From NCBI GenBank assembly GCA_019638575.1, contig JAHBTN010000024.1:1-51333 (forward strand): DNA of 51,333 nt, given 5' to 3'. Numbering within the stretch: position 1 is the stretch's first letter; every line of letters begins with the position of its first letter. The position numbers were made by a program, and so were the translations under genes. This document shows positions 18,255-28,332 of the stretch, piece by piece. The notes beneath the pieces are model-generated. The model did no database searches, had not been told where the DNA came from, and was given only the letters and a program-made list of their open reading frames with translations. Source of the stretch: Ferruginibacter sp. Lineage in GTDB: Bacteria > Bacteroidota > Bacteroidia > Chitinophagales > Chitinophagaceae.

Positions 18255-19370
18255 ATGCAGAAACAAATTATTATATGTTTATGGATGCTTGTGGTTTTTG
18301 CAAAATGCAACCAACCTGCAACCAATGCAGTGTATAAAAACCATGATAGTATTGTATCCTGTGAAGGAAATTTGCCAGCAAGGTTCTCACCCATAAATGA
18401 CACAACAAACATTGTACAAAGCGAAAGTTCATTAACTGGCATGGTAAAAATCCCTTCGGGAGAATTTATGATGGGGGCATCGGATAATGAAGGAAGGCAG
18501 GATGAATATCCTCAACATACCGTTAAAGTAAATTCATTTTGGATGGATGCAACAGAAGTTACCAATGCACAGTTTAAAAAATTTGTACAGGCTACCGGGT
18601 ATATAACAACTGCCGAAAAAAAACCTGATTGGGAAGAAATGAAAAAACAATTGCCGGCAGGTACGCCAAAGCCGGATGAAAGTTTGCTGGTAGCATCATC
18701 ATTGGTGTTTAACCCCCCGGGCCATCCTGTTTCGTTAAACGATGCATCGCAATGGTGGGTTTGGAAACAGGGCGCTAACTGGAAACATCCTGAAGGGCCG
18801 GACAGCGATATCCTTGGTAAAGACAATTACCCGGTTGTACAGGTTTCGTGGGATGATGCAATGGCATATTGCAAATGGGCAGGTAAACGATTACCTACAG
18901 AAGCAGAATGGGAATGGGCCGCAAGAGGAGGCTTAATTAATGCTAAATACCCCTGGGGAAATGAAGGGGTTGAAGATGGCAAGCCAAAAGCCAATACCTG
19001 GCAGGGCTCGTTTCCTGATAAAAATATAAAGTGGGATAAATTTTACGGTGTTGCACCGGTAAAATCTTTTTTACCAAACGGGTATGGATTGTTTGATATG
19101 GCAGGCAATGTTTGGGAATGGTGCAGTGATTGGTACAGGCCCGATTATTATGAAAGCCTAAAAAACAAAACAAGCATCAATCCGCAGGGGCCACCTGGCA
19201 GCTACGATCCCATGGAGCCAACAATACCCAAAAAAGTAGTAAGAGGCGGATCTTTTTTATGCAACGCTGCTTACTGTAAAGGCTACCGTGTTACATCACG
19301 TATGAAAACATCGCCTGATACAGGTTTGGAACATACAGGGTTTAGGTGTGTAAGAGATATAGAAAAATAA
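18255..19370 (+). CDS. Formylglycine-generating enzyme (SUMF1) family lipoprotein
   Basis: The 371-residue protein starts with a short signal ending VVFAKC, probably a lipobox at Cys18. The rest is an FGE-sulfatase domain: MVKIPSGEFMMGASDNEG, HTVKVNSFWMDATEVTNAQF, GKRLPTEAEWEWAARGG, GYGLFDMAGNVWEWCSDWY, and the C-terminal GGSFLCNAAYCKGYR. Cys336 and Cys341 match the two copper-binding catalytic cysteines of true formylglycine-generating enzymes, so it may activate sulfatases by oxidising Cys to formylglycine. Many Bacteroidota relatives, such as GldJ/GldK, lack these residues. No sulfatase gene is next to it. Confidence 0.85.
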   Translation: MQKQIIICLWMLVVFAKCNQPATNAVYKNHDSIVSCEGNLPARFSPINDTTNIVQSESSLTGMVKIPSGEFMMGASDNEGRQDEYPQHTVKVNSFWMDATEVTNAQFKKFVQATGYITTAEKKPDWEEMKKQLPAGTPKPDESLLVASSLVFNPPGHPVSLNDASQWWVWKQGANWKHPEGPDSDILGKDNYPVVQVSWDDAMAYCKWAGKRLPTEAEWEWAARGGLINAKYPWGNEGVEDGKPKANTWQGSFPDKNIKWDKFYGVAPVKSFLPNGYGLFDMAGNVWEWCSDWYRPDYYESLKNKTSINPQGPPGSYDPMEPTIPKKVVRGGSFLCNAAYCKGYRVTSRMKTSPDTGLEHTGFRCVRDIEK

Positions 19371-19397
19371 AACAGCTTTTTGAAGCGCATCATTATT

Positions 19398-20012
19398 ATG
19401 GATAACATTAAAAACATCATTTTCGACCTCGGTGGCGTATTGCTGAACATCGATTTTAAAAAAAGCATTACCGCATTTGAAAAGCTGGGAGTAAAAAATT
19501 TTGAAGCTATGTTTTCGCAGTTTAAGGCCGATGAACTTTTTGAAAAACTTGAAACAGGCGCTATATCCGAAACAGAATTTTATAAGGCATTTAAAAAGAG
19601 GAGCCACCTAAACATAAGCGATGCAGATATAGAAAACGCCTGGAATGCACTGATACTTGATTTCAGAACAGGCAGCCTTGCCCATCTGGAAAAACTTTCT
19701 GTACATTATAAACTCTACCTGTTAAGCAATACCAACAGCATACACGTAAAATGCTTTAAAAGAAAATTTACTCTGCAAACAGGTAAAGCCGATTTTGACA
19801 GTTTTTTCAAAAAAGCCTGGTACTCTAACGAAGTGGGATTAAGAAAACCTAATGCAGATATTTTTGAATTTACATTAAGCCGGGAAAATCTTGAAGCAGC
19901 GGAAACGCTTTTTATTGATGATACACTGATAAATATTGAAGCGGCTGCTAAACAAGGTTTTAAAACTCATCATCTGCAGGCGCAGGAAACAATAGAGCAG
20001 GTAATAATGTAA
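19398..20012 (+). CDS. HAD family phosphatase, YihX-like
   Basis: The 204-residue product (start at the ATG 19398; the frame is open to 19380) begins DNIKNIIFDLGGVLLNID. Asp10 is the HAD nucleophile; the usual second Asp of motif I is a Gly here, as in the YihX subgroup. LLSNTNSIH supplies motif II, the Lys in EVGLRKPNADIF motif III, and FIDDTLINIEAAAKQG motif IV. The cap is the small helical type. YihX dephosphorylates alpha-glucose-1-phosphate in E. coli, but the substrate here is unknown. It lies 27 bases after the FGE-type gene. Confidence 0.85.
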   Translation: MDNIKNIIFDLGGVLLNIDFKKSITAFEKLGVKNFEAMFSQFKADELFEKLETGAISETEFYKAFKKRSHLNISDADIENAWNALILDFRTGSLAHLEKLSVHYKLYLLSNTNSIHVKCFKRKFTLQTGKADFDSFFKKAWYSNEVGLRKPNADIFEFTLSRENLEAAETLFIDDTLINIEAAAKQGFKTHHLQAQETIEQVIM

Positions 20013-20029
20013 GCCAATATGCAGGGTGT

Positions 20030-20257
20030 TTATTTTACCTCTTCAAAATCAATATAATCTTCTTTATTTACTTTGCTTGCAGGCTCCTTTTTTAATGGCC
20101 TATCCTGGTTTTCATATTCTTTCATTTGTTGCCTCATTTTCTCAACCTTTTTACTTACCTCTTTACTTGATTTATAAACCGGTATCACAAAGTCGAATAT
20201 GAGTTTGTAAAAAATGTACAAAACCAGCAATTCAAATATTACTCTTATTATACCCAT
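20030..20257 (-). CDS. DUF4834 family small membrane protein
   Basis: The 75-residue protein has one N-terminal membrane helix (IRVIFELLVLYIFYKLIFDFVIP) and a charged tail (KEVSKKVEKMRQQMKEYENQ) ending EDYIDFEEVK. This plan matches the Bacteroidota-specific DUF4834 family. Function unknown. It is convergent with the HAD gene and divergent from rimP, and probably monocistronic. Confidence 0.75.
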   Translation of the reverse strand: MGIIRVIFELLVLYIFYKLIFDFVIPVYKSSKEVSKKVEKMRQQMKEYENQDRPLKKEPASKVNKEDYIDFEEVK

Positions 20258-20334
20258 TCTGCAAATGTATAAATCAAACAGGTGAAAAGCTGTTAAAATT
20301 AAGCAATGGAAAAATAAAATTTTAATTCAGTTCA

Positions 20335-20367
20335 TTTTGGCAATTACAGCCTGCTTGCGTATATTTG
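20335..20367 (+). promoter_or_regulatory. Promoter of the rimP-nusA-infB operon
   Basis: TTTTG at 20335-20339 and TATATTTG at 20360-20367 match the Bacteroidota -33 and -7 elements with 20 bases between them, the expected spacing. Transcription should start near 20372, giving a leader of about 50 bases that includes the hairpin at 20388. Confidence 0.75.
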
Positions 20368-20387
20368 CACCGGACAAAGAATCAATT

Positions 20388-20417
20388 GAAGGGAACGGTG
20401 GCGTTCCCTTCTTCTTT
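20388..20417 (+). promoter_or_regulatory. rimP leader hairpin, possible attenuator
   Basis: GAAGGGAACG (20388-20397) and CGTTCCCTTC (20402-20411) form a perfect 10-bp stem with the loop GTGG, and TTCTTTT follows. It is built like an intrinsic terminator and sits between the promoter and the rimP ATG at 20422. It recalls the hairpin leaders that precede rimP in other bacteria. Regulation by it is inference. Confidence 0.65.
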
Positions 20418-20421
20418 TATC

Positions 20422-20886
20422 ATGACGCAGGATACTCAAATACAGGCGGTAGAAAAATTGGTTGAGCCATTGCTTACAGGCGATATTTTTTTGGTTTCCA
20501 TTAAAATAAAGCCCACCAATAATTTTAAGATATATATTGATGCTGATAATGGGCTTGGAATTGAAAAATGTATTAAAATAAACCGAGCCCTGTATAAGTT
20601 GATGGAAGAAACGGGCATGTATCCAAACGGCGATTTTTCGCTTGAAGTGAGCAGCCCCGGGCTTAATGAACCTTTAAAACTGCTGCGCCAGTATAAAAAA
20701 AATATTGGCAGGGATGTAGAAGTTATCATGTTGGATGAAGTGAAAAAAACCGGCAGGCTTAATACGGTAACAGATGAAAAAATAACTATTGAAACGATTG
20801 AAGGGAAAGGTAAAAAAGCCATTACAAAAACAGAAGAAATAACTTTTGCAAATATTAAGCACACAAAAGTTTTGATAAAAATTTAA
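20422..20886 (+). CDS. rimP: Ribosome maturation factor RimP
   Basis: RimP helps assemble the 30S subunit. The ATG at 20422 gives 154 residues, the normal length; the frame is open further upstream to 20365, but that lies inside the promoter and leader hairpin. The N-terminal domain starts TQDTQIQAVEKLVEPLL and holds FKIYIDADNGLGIEKCIKINRALY; FSLEVSSPGLNEPLKLLRQYKKNIGRDVEV is the family signature, followed by the small SH3-like C-terminal domain. It heads the rimP-nusA-infB operon, the order found in many bacteria. Confidence 0.93.
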   Translation: MTQDTQIQAVEKLVEPLLTGDIFLVSIKIKPTNNFKIYIDADNGLGIEKCIKINRALYKLMEETGMYPNGDFSLEVSSPGLNEPLKLLRQYKKNIGRDVEVIMLDEVKKTGRLNTVTDEKITIETIEGKGKKAITKTEEITFANIKHTKVLIKI

Positions 20887-20941
20887 TTATTAATAAAACC
20901 CCTACCCCGGCGGGGAAATAAAAGTGAGGCCGGAGCGGAAT

Positions 20942-22192
20942 ATGGCAAGTATTAATTTAATAGACTCCTTCCAGGAATTTAAAGATGCTGAAAACATTGA
21001 TCGTCCTACATTGATGAAAGTGATGGAGGATGTATTTAAAACACTTATCCGTAAAAAATACGGTAGTGATGAATGTTTTGATGTGATTGTAAACGACCAA
21101 AAAGGTGATTTGGAAATTTTTCGCCGCCGTACCATTGTTGAAGATGATGACTTGTATAATACGCTAACCGAAATTGAATACAAGGATGCTATTAAGATAG
21201 AACCCGATTACCAGGTTGGCGAAGAGTTGTACGAAGAAGTGGATATACAGAAAGAGTTTGGCCGCCGGGCTATCCTGGCCGGAAAACAAACCCTGGCTGC
21301 TCGTATAAACGACCTTAAGAAAAACATACTGATTAAAAAATACGAAGACCGTATTGGTGAAATTGTAAGCGGCGAAGTGTACCAGGTTTGGAAAAAAGAA
21401 GTGCTGCTGCTGGATGAAGAAGGCAATGAAATGCTATTGCCCAAAAGTGAACAAATACCTACTGATTATTTTAAAAAGGGCGAAAGCGTAAGAGGTGTTG
21501 TTAAAAAAGTGGAATTAAAAAACAGCCAGGCTGTTATTATCATTTCACGTACCAGCCCGGCATTCCTCGAAAAATTATTGGAGATTGAAGTTCCTGAAAT
21601 TTTTGACGGACTGATAGTGGTAAAGAAAATTGTACGGGATCCCGGCGAAAGGGCTAAAGTGGCGGTAGAAAGTTACGATGACCGCATTGACCCCGTAGGC
21701 GCCTGCGTAGGTATGAAAGGCAGCCGCATTCATGGTATTGTTCGTGAACTTAGAAATGAAAACATTGATGTAATCAACTGGACGAATAACATACAGTTGC
21801 TGATACAACGTTCATTAACGCCTGCAAAAATCACCAGCATGGAACTGGATAATGAAAAAATGCATGCGAATGTTTATCTTAAACCCGACCAGGTTTCGCT
21901 GGCCATTGGCCGTCGTGGCGTAAACATAAAGCTGGCTTGCGAACTTACAGGTTACGAAATAGATGTTTTCCGTGATAACGAAGGCGAAGAAGAGGAATTT
22001 GATATTGATTTGGATGAATTTACCGATGAAATTGAACCATGGATTATTGATGAATTGAAAAGGGTTGGATGTGATACCGGCCGCTCAGTTTTAGAATTAA
22101 CAGCCGAAGAGCTTGAACGCAGAACAGACCTTGAAAAGGAAACAATTGAAGAAGTAAGAAATATATTGCTTGAAGAGTTTGGTAAGGAATAA
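20942..22192 (+). CDS. nusA: Transcription termination/antitermination factor NusA
   Basis: The 416-residue product starts MASINLIDSFQEFKDAENID; an in-frame ATG six codons upstream is less likely because MAS is the usual start. Domains in order are the RNA-polymerase-binding N-domain (1-130), an S1 domain (from IGEIVSGEVYQV), two KH domains (VGACVGMKGSRIHGIVRELRNENIDVI; LAIGRRGVNIKLACELTGYEIDV), and a short acidic tail with a helix-hairpin-like segment. NusA controls pausing, termination and antitermination. It lies 55 bases after rimP in the same operon. Confidence 0.96.
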   Translation: MASINLIDSFQEFKDAENIDRPTLMKVMEDVFKTLIRKKYGSDECFDVIVNDQKGDLEIFRRRTIVEDDDLYNTLTEIEYKDAIKIEPDYQVGEELYEEVDIQKEFGRRAILAGKQTLAARINDLKKNILIKKYEDRIGEIVSGEVYQVWKKEVLLLDEEGNEMLLPKSEQIPTDYFKKGESVRGVVKKVELKNSQAVIIISRTSPAFLEKLLEIEVPEIFDGLIVVKKIVRDPGERAKVAVESYDDRIDPVGACVGMKGSRIHGIVRELRNENIDVINWTNNIQLLIQRSLTPAKITSMELDNEKMHANVYLKPDQVSLAIGRRGVNIKLACELTGYEIDVFRDNEGEEEEFDIDLDEFTDEIEPWIIDELKRVGCDTGRSVLELTAEELERRTDLEKETIEEVRNILLEEFGKE

Positions 22193-22268
22193 GTACTGGC
22201 GATACAATATAAATCAGGATAACTAAAGAAAATTAAGCCCTGCATTTTGCAAGGCAAATAAAAAAAGA

Positions 22269-25076
22269 ATGGCAGAAGTAACTACACCAAGGTTGATGGC
22301 AGCAGCCAAAGAGTTTAACATAGGTAAAGATACCTTGGTAGACTTTCTTGTATCAAAAGGTTTTGATGGAGCCGAGTTAAAGCCGGCATCTAAATTAACC
22401 GAGGAGATGTACAAGGTTTTACAAACAGAATTTCAGCAGGATAAAATGGCCCACGAAAAGGCAATGAAAATTGACCTGCCCAAGGGTACCGGCAGCAGTG
22501 AGCCTAAAAAGAAAAAAGATGAGCAAGATCTTTCCTTTGCTAAAAAAGAAACACCTAAAGCAAAAACAGAAAAACCTGCTGAAGAACAAATAGAAGAACC
22601 AACAAAACAAAAACCATCTGAGGATTTAAAAGAATCGGCCAAAGAAGTTAAAGCAGATGAGCAAAAGGTAAAAGTTACTAAGCTTAAAGCGCCAGAACTG
22701 GAAATACCCAAAGTTGTTGATAAAATAGACCTTGATGCCATAGACTCATCAACCCGGCCTAAAAAAACAACAAAAAAATCTGCACCAAAAGAAACAGGAG
22801 AAGAAAAAGTAGCAGATACTCCACCCAAAAAATCTAAAAAAGAAACGGCAGTAGCAGAAGAAACAGCCACACCTGCCGAAGAGCCCAGGGAAGAGGAAAC
22901 ACCCGTAATAGAAAACATAAAAGCTAAAAAATTATCAGGCCCCAAAATAATGGGCAAAATTGAATTGCCTGTTGATAATGATACCCGTCCTAAAAAAGAC
23001 ACCGACGAAAAACGTAAGCGTAAGCGTATCCCAATGGAAAAAAAGCCGGGGGCGCCAACGCAAGGCAGAAGGCATGGCGATAACAACTTAGGAACTGGCA
23101 CATCAAACAGGGGAGGCGCTCATGGTTTTAACAGGGGTGGTACCGGATCTTCATCTCGAAGGGAAGAAAGGGTGATTGATGAAAAAGAAATACAGGAAAA
23201 GTTAAGAGAAACCCAGGCTAAACTGGCTGGCGCCGGGGGCAGGGGAAAAAGCCTGAAAGCAAAATACCGTAAAGCTAAGCGTGATGAGCATGCTGAACAG
23301 GCCGGAGCAACCGGCGAAGAAAGCAATAAGCTACAAGTAACAGAATATATTTCGGTTAGTGAACTGGCAGGTTTAATGGATGTAAGTTTTGCCGATGTTA
23401 TCAGTAAATGTATGAGCCTTGGTATTATGGTTTCTATCAACCAACGGCTGGAAGCGGATGTAATAGAACTGGTTGCCAGTGAATTTAATTACGAAGTGGA
23501 ATTTTTAGGGGTAGAAGATACCGATGAATTTGATATAGATGAAGAAGATGATGATGAAAAAGATTTGTTGCCCAGGGCGCCAATTGTTACCATCATGGGG
23601 CATGTGGATCATGGTAAAACTTCATTACTTGACTATATAAGAAATACTAATGTTATTGCCGGAGAGGCCGGGGGTATTACCCAGCATATTGGCGCTTATG
23701 AAGTAACATTAAAAGACGGAAGGCATATTGCATTTTTAGATACACCGGGCCACGAAGCATTTACGGCTATGCGTGCCCGTGGTGCCAAGGTAACCGATAT
23801 TGCTGTAATTGTAGTGGCTGCAGATGATGCTGTGATGCCGCAAACAAAAGAAGCCATTTCTCATGCCCAGGCCGCCAATGTGCCGATGGTTTTTGCAATT
23901 AATAAAATGGATAAACCCGGCGCTAATCCCGAGAAGATTAAGGAACAGCTTGCAGGTATGAATATACTGGTGGAAAGCTGGGGCGGTAAATATCAAAGCC
24001 AGGAAATAAGCGCCAAAACCGGTGAAAATGTAGAACTGCTTTTGGAAAAGATATTACTTGAAACAGATATTCTTGAACTTAAAGCAAACCCTAACAGGGA
24101 AGCCAGCGGAACAGTTATTGAAGCTTCGCTTGATAAAGGCCGTGGTTATGTTGCCACAATTTTGGTGCAGAATGGTACACTTAAAGTTGGCGATATGATT
24201 GTATCTGGCCAATACTTTGGTAAAGTAAAAGCCATGTACAACGAACGTAACCAGCGTGAAGAGAAAGCGCCTCCATCAACCCCTGTTTTAATTTTAGGAT
24301 TAAATGGCGCACCACAGGCTGGCGAAACTTTTAAAGTTTTTGAAAACGAAAGCGATGCCCGTAGTGTGGCATATAAACGTGGCCAGATTTTGCGTGAGCA
24401 AGGTATGCGTGCAAGAAAACACATTACACTTGATGAAATTGGCCGCCGACTGGCATTGGGTTCATTTAAAGAACTAAATGTAATTATTAAAGGTGATGTG
24501 GATGGTTCGGTAGAAGCATTAAGCGATTCATTACAAAAATTAAGTACCGAAGAAATTGTAATAAAAGTTATTCATAAAGCAGTAGGTGCTATTACAGAAA
24601 GCGATGTTACACTGGCCAATGCATCTGATGCAATTATCATAGGCTTTAATGTAAGACCATCAATACAGGCAGCAAGGCTGGCCGAGCAGGAAGCTATCCA
24701 GATAAAATTATACTCCATTATTTACAATGCTATTGAAGAAATCAAGAGCGCAATGGAAGGTATGCTTGAACCAAGTGTTGAAGAAAAAATACTGGCCAAT
24801 GTTGAGATAAAAGAAGTATATAAGTTTGATAAAGCCAGTGTGGCAGGATGTTTTGTGCTGGATGGAAAAATGGCTAGAAATAACCGTATAAGATTGATAC
24901 GTGATGGTATTGTTATTTATACGGGTGAACTGGGCAGTTTAAAAAGATTTAAAGACGATGTAAAAGAAGTTACATCAAGCATGGAATGCGGCCTTACCAT
25001 AAAAAATTATAACGATATAAAAGTTGGAGATATAGTAGAAGCATTTGAAGAAATAGAAGTGAAACGTACCTTATAA
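22269..25076 (+). CDS. infB: Translation initiation factor IF-2
   Basis: The 935-residue protein places initiator tRNA on the 30S subunit. The N-terminus has the IF2_N fold ([26 protein letters not shown]), then a 300-residue disordered Lys/Glu/Pro-rich linker that holds two related segments ending in TRPKK and a stretch of Gly and Arg. The GTPase domain starts with GHVDHGKT at 444-451, then DTPGHEAF and NKMDKP. Domains II, III ([31 protein letters not shown]) and IV complete it. All G motifs are intact. Third gene of the operon. Confidence 0.97.
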   Translation: MAEVTTPRLMAAAKEFNIGKDTLVDFLVSKGFDGAELKPASKLTEEMYKVLQTEFQQDKMAHEKAMKIDLPKGTGSSEPKKKKDEQDLSFAKKETPKAKTEKPAEEQIEEPTKQKPSEDLKESAKEVKADEQKVKVTKLKAPELEIPKVVDKIDLDAIDSSTRPKKTTKKSAPKETGEEKVADTPPKKSKKETAVAEETATPAEEPREEETPVIENIKAKKLSGPKIMGKIELPVDNDTRPKKDTDEKRKRKRIPMEKKPGAPTQGRRHGDNNLGTGTSNRGGAHGFNRGGTGSSSRREERVIDEKEIQEKLRETQAKLAGAGGRGKSLKAKYRKAKRDEHAEQAGATGEESNKLQVTEYISVSELAGLMDVSFADVISKCMSLGIMVSINQRLEADVIELVASEFNYEVEFLGVEDTDEFDIDEEDDDEKDLLPRAPIVTIMGHVDHGKTSLLDYIRNTNVIAGEAGGITQHIGAYEVTLKDGRHIAFLDTPGHEAFTAMRARGAKVTDIAVIVVAADDAVMPQTKEAISHAQAANVPMVFAINKMDKPGANPEKIKEQLAGMNILVESWGGKYQSQEISAKTGENVELLLEKILLETDILELKANPNREASGTVIEASLDKGRGYVATILVQNGTLKVGDMIVSGQYFGKVKAMYNERNQREEKAPPSTPVLILGLNGAPQAGETFKVFENESDARSVAYKRGQILREQGMRARKHITLDEIGRRLALGSFKELNVIIKGDVDGSVEALSDSLQKLSTEEIVIKVIHKAVGAITESDVTLANASDAIIIGFNVRPSIQAARLAEQEAIQIKLYSIIYNAIEEIKSAMEGMLEPSVEEKILANVEIKEVYKFDKASVAGCFVLDGKMARNNRIRLIRDGIVIYTGELGSLKRFKDDVKEVTSSMECGLTIKNYNDIKVGDIVEAFEEIEVKRTL

Positions 25077-25224
25077 AAAATACAGGGTATGCAAATCCTA
25101 TTGTATTCAGCTTCTCAATCTTTTGTTAAATGAATATTATTAAGCTAAGGTTTAAACAGGGCAGGCTTACTTTTGATACTTGCTTCTAAAGTAAACAGCA
25201 TACAGGCAGGTAAAATTAATTTTA

Positions 25225-26607
25225 ATGAAAAAGTATTTATTCATCCTCATTACATCATTTACAGTTTCTGTTTCTTCCATTGCACAACCGGGGCATACAA
25301 AGGCTGTTGTAGCAGATAAGATAGTTGCAGTAGTGGGCGATAAGATTATTTTAAAAAGCGATCTTGATAACAGCATACTGGATATGCAGCGCCAGAATAT
25401 TGCCATTCCCCAAAATGCACGCTGTTTGTTGCTTGAACAGGCAATGGGAATTAAAGCATTGGTATTACAGGCCGAAAAAGATTCATTACCGGTAACAGAC
25501 GAAGAAGTAGAAACAATTATTGATAACAGGATAAGGGCATTCATCAGCCAATACGGCTCTAAAGATGAACTGGAAAAAATAGCCGGTAAAACCGTTTATC
25601 AACTTAAGGAAGATTTTAAGGAGCCTATACGTGATCAAAAACTGGCAGAAGCAATGCGTAATAAAATTGTAGAAAATGTACGCATTACTCCTAAAGAAGT
25701 GAATGAATATTATGAAAAGATACCCAAAGACAGTTTGCGTTATTATGAAAGCGAAGTGGAAGTAAGCCAGATAATATCTTATCCCAAGGCAACGAGGGAG
25801 GCAGAAGAATACTGTATTGAACAATTAAAAGGGTTTAAAGAACAGGTAGAAAGCGGTAAAAGTGATTTTGCCACACTGGCAAGCATTTATACACAAGACC
25901 CGGGCAGTAAGGAAACAGGTGGGCAGTATGATGTAAACCGTTATTCAAGGGAGCTTGACCCGGTTTGGCTGGGCAAGGCATTTACATTAAAACCGGGGCA
26001 GGTATCTAATCCTTTTAAAACAAGGTTTGGTTATCATATTATGCAACTGGTAAGCCGTGCAGGCGATGATGCATCTGTGAGGCATATATTATTGATACCG
26101 CAGGTAACATCCTTCGAAATAAAAGATGCAATGCATAAACTTGACTCTGTACGTGCATTATTGATGACAGGAGCTATGGATTTTGGAACTGCCGTAGCTA
26201 AATTCAGTGATGATGAAGCCAGTAAATTCACGGCAGGACAAATTACCGGTCCCGATGGAAGTACTTATTTAACTATTGACCAACTTGATAAAGGGCTGGT
26301 GATGATGCTGAAAGATTTAAAGCCCGGCCAATACTCACAACCCGTAGAATATACAGATGAAAGAGGGAAAAAGGGCGTAAGGCTTGTATACTTAAAAACA
26401 AGAACCGAACCACACCGGGAAAATCTTAAAGATGATTATGACCGCATTGCATCAAGGGCACTTGAAGAAAAAAAGAATGATGTACTTGGCGACTGGTTTA
26501 TGAAAAAAGTGGTTAACTATTATATCATGATTGACGATGATTATAAAAGCTGTCCTGAAATGGCAAAATGGTTAAAGGGAGTTACAGACAGCACAGTAAG
26601 CAAATAA
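25225..26607 (+). CDS. surA: SurA/PpiC-type periplasmic peptidyl-prolyl isomerase
   Basis: The 460-residue product has a signal peptide (YLFILITSFTVSVSSIAQ). Then follow a SurA-like chaperone region (ADKIVAVVGDKIILKSDLDNSILDMQRQ; QLKEDFKEPIRDQKLAEAMR) and two parvulin-like domains, one around VSQIISYPKATREAEEYC to RFGYHIMQLVSR, the other from SVRHILLIPQ onward. SurA escorts outer-membrane proteins through the periplasm. Bacteroidota genomes often hold several of these, so the symbol is by analogy. A terminator follows at 26628. Confidence 0.85.
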   Translation: MKKYLFILITSFTVSVSSIAQPGHTKAVVADKIVAVVGDKIILKSDLDNSILDMQRQNIAIPQNARCLLLEQAMGIKALVLQAEKDSLPVTDEEVETIIDNRIRAFISQYGSKDELEKIAGKTVYQLKEDFKEPIRDQKLAEAMRNKIVENVRITPKEVNEYYEKIPKDSLRYYESEVEVSQIISYPKATREAEEYCIEQLKGFKEQVESGKSDFATLASIYTQDPGSKETGGQYDVNRYSRELDPVWLGKAFTLKPGQVSNPFKTRFGYHIMQLVSRAGDDASVRHILLIPQVTSFEIKDAMHKLDSVRALLMTGAMDFGTAVAKFSDDEASKFTAGQITGPDGSTYLTIDQLDKGLVMMLKDLKPGQYSQPVEYTDERGKKGVRLVYLKTRTEPHRENLKDDYDRIASRALEEKKNDVLGDWFMKKVVNYYIMIDDDYKSCPEMAKWLKGVTDSTVSK

Positions 26608-26627
26608 AAAATTGATTTAGTATATTA

Positions 26628-26663
26628 AAAGCGTTCCGGAAATTTAACGGAGCGCTTTGTTTT
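26628..26663 (+). terminator. Terminator after the SurA-type gene
   Basis: AAAGCGTTCCG (26628-26638) and CGGAGCGCTTT (26648-26658) pair over 11 positions with one G-T and a 9-base loop, and a T-rich tail follows. Confidence 0.8.
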
Positions 26664-26701
26664 AAGTAAAAATTTAAACAAGCGGGAAAAGAAAATATAT
26701 T

Positions 26702-27895
26702 TTGATAGAAACAAAGAAAAAAATTAAGCAGGAAGAAAGAGCGGTTTTAGTTGGATTGGTTTATAAAGAACAAACCGAGCCCATGGTTAATGAATACCTG
26801 GATGAACTTGCTTTTTTAGCAGAAACTGCCGGCGCTATTGCTGTAAAAAGGTTTACTCAAAAACTTCCTCATCCCGATAGTAAGATATTTGTTGGTAAGG
26901 GTAAACTGGAAGAGATAAGGCAGTATATTTTATTAAAAGGAAATATTAACCTTGTGATTTTTGATGATGAACTCACGGGGTCGCAGATTCAGAATATTGA
27001 AAAAGAACTGAAAGTAAAAATTATAGACCGTAGCGATCTTATACTTGATATTTTTGCCAGCAGGGCTAAAACAGCACAAGCAAAAACCCAGGTGGAACTT
27101 GCCCAATACCAATATATTTTACCCCGGTTAAAAGGAATGTGGAAACACCTTGAACGCCAGGGTGGCGGTGTGGGTACAAGAGGGCCGGGCGAAACAGAAA
27201 TTGAAACAGACCGCCGTATTGTAAAGGATAAAATTGGGTTGTTACGCAAACGCCTGGCCGAAATTGACAAACAATCGGTAACACAACGAAAAGACCGGGG
27301 AGAATTTATTAGAGTAGCATTGGTAGGATATACCAATGTAGGTAAATCAACCCTTATGAATATTTTAAGCAAAAGCGATGTATTTGCCGAAAATAAATTA
27401 TTTGCCACTCTTGATACCACTACCCGTAAAGTTGTGTTTGAACAAACTCCTTTTTTACTTAGCGATACTGTTGGGTTTATAAGAAAATTGCCACATCACC
27501 TGGTAGAAAGTTTTAAAAGTACGCTGGATGAAGTTCGTGAAGCTGATGTTTTATTGCACGTGGTAGATATTTCTCACCCGCAATATGAAGACCAGTTGAA
27601 TGTTGTGATAAAAACTTTGAATGAGCTTGGCGCCGGCAATAAACCAATTATAACCATTTTTAATAAAATGGATAAATATGAAGAACAAACTTTTGACCAA
27701 TGGCTGCAGCCCGAGGTGAAAACAGAAATATTAAATGATTTAAAACAACGCTGGCAAATAGAAACAGAGGGTTATTGTGTATTTGTATCGGCTACACAAC
27801 GATTAAACATTGATGGGTTACGCCAAACAATTTTGAATGAAGTACGAAAAATGTACCATATACGGTATCCTTATAAAGTAGAGTTTTTTTATTGA
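26702..27895 (+). CDS. hflX: GTPase HflX
   Basis: HflX is a ribosome-splitting GTPase that rescues stalled ribosomes. The 397-residue protein has the HflX N-domain (ERAVLVGLVYKEQTEP to AETAGAIAVKRFTQKLPHPDSKIFVGKGKLEEI), the glycine-rich GGVGTRGPGETEIETDRR typical of the family, and a Ras-like GTPase domain with GYTNVGKS (209-216), DTVGFI and NKMD. The start is the TTG at 26702; the next in-frame ATG would cut into the conserved N-domain. Translation from TTG is the one unusual point. A terminator lies upstream, so it has its own promoter. Confidence 0.94.
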   Translation: MIETKKKIKQEERAVLVGLVYKEQTEPMVNEYLDELAFLAETAGAIAVKRFTQKLPHPDSKIFVGKGKLEEIRQYILLKGNINLVIFDDELTGSQIQNIEKELKVKIIDRSDLILDIFASRAKTAQAKTQVELAQYQYILPRLKGMWKHLERQGGGVGTRGPGETEIETDRRIVKDKIGLLRKRLAEIDKQSVTQRKDRGEFIRVALVGYTNVGKSTLMNILSKSDVFAENKLFATLDTTTRKVVFEQTPFLLSDTVGFIRKLPHHLVESFKSTLDEVREADVLLHVVDISHPQYEDQLNVVIKTLNELGAGNKPIITIFNKMDKYEEQTFDQWLQPEVKTEILNDLKQRWQIETEGYCVFVSATQRLNIDGLRQTILNEVRKMYHIRYPYKVEFFY

Positions 27896-27994
27896 TAGAA
27901 TTTGTATGATACCGATAAAAACTCAAACCTCACTTATTTTAATAAATTTATTTATTACTCGTAGCTGTAAATTAGTTAAATATAATTGTATTAC

Positions 27995-28324
27995 ATGAGC
28001 AGTCATACACAATGGTATAAATTAGCAGAATCTGTAAATGAGATTGAATTTAATAATAATGGCCTTGCAGAGGTTGAGGTTAACGGTAAAAACATAACAC
28101 TTGCTTTGCACAACGGAAAAGTATTTGCCTGCCCGCAAAAATGCCCTCATGCCGGGGGTACACTTGCCGCAGGGTATATAGATGCAACAGGAAATATAGT
28201 TTGCCCGGTGCATAGGTATAAATTCAATCTTATAAACGGGTATAATACAAGCGGAGAAGGGTACCATTTAAAAACATATAAGGTTGATGTAAGGGAAGAC
28301 GGGCTTTTTATTACATTGCTATAA
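27995..28324 (+). CDS. Rieske-type 2Fe-2S ferredoxin
   Basis: The 109-residue protein starts at ATG 27995 (MSSHTQWYKLAES); an upstream TTG at 27986 is less likely. It carries a full Rieske centre: CPQKCPHAGG gives the first Cys-His pair and CPVHRYKFNL the second, with the usual short G-containing loop between. Cytoplasmic proteins of this form act as small electron carriers or ferredoxin subunits of dioxygenases such as nitrite reductase NirD. No partner enzyme is next to it, so its role is unknown. Confidence 0.88.
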   Translation: MSSHTQWYKLAESVNEIEFNNNGLAEVEVNGKNITLALHNGKVFACPQKCPHAGGTLAAGYIDATGNIVCPVHRYKFNLINGYNTSGEGYHLKTYKVDVREDGLFITLL

Positions 28325-28332
28325 TGATAAAA

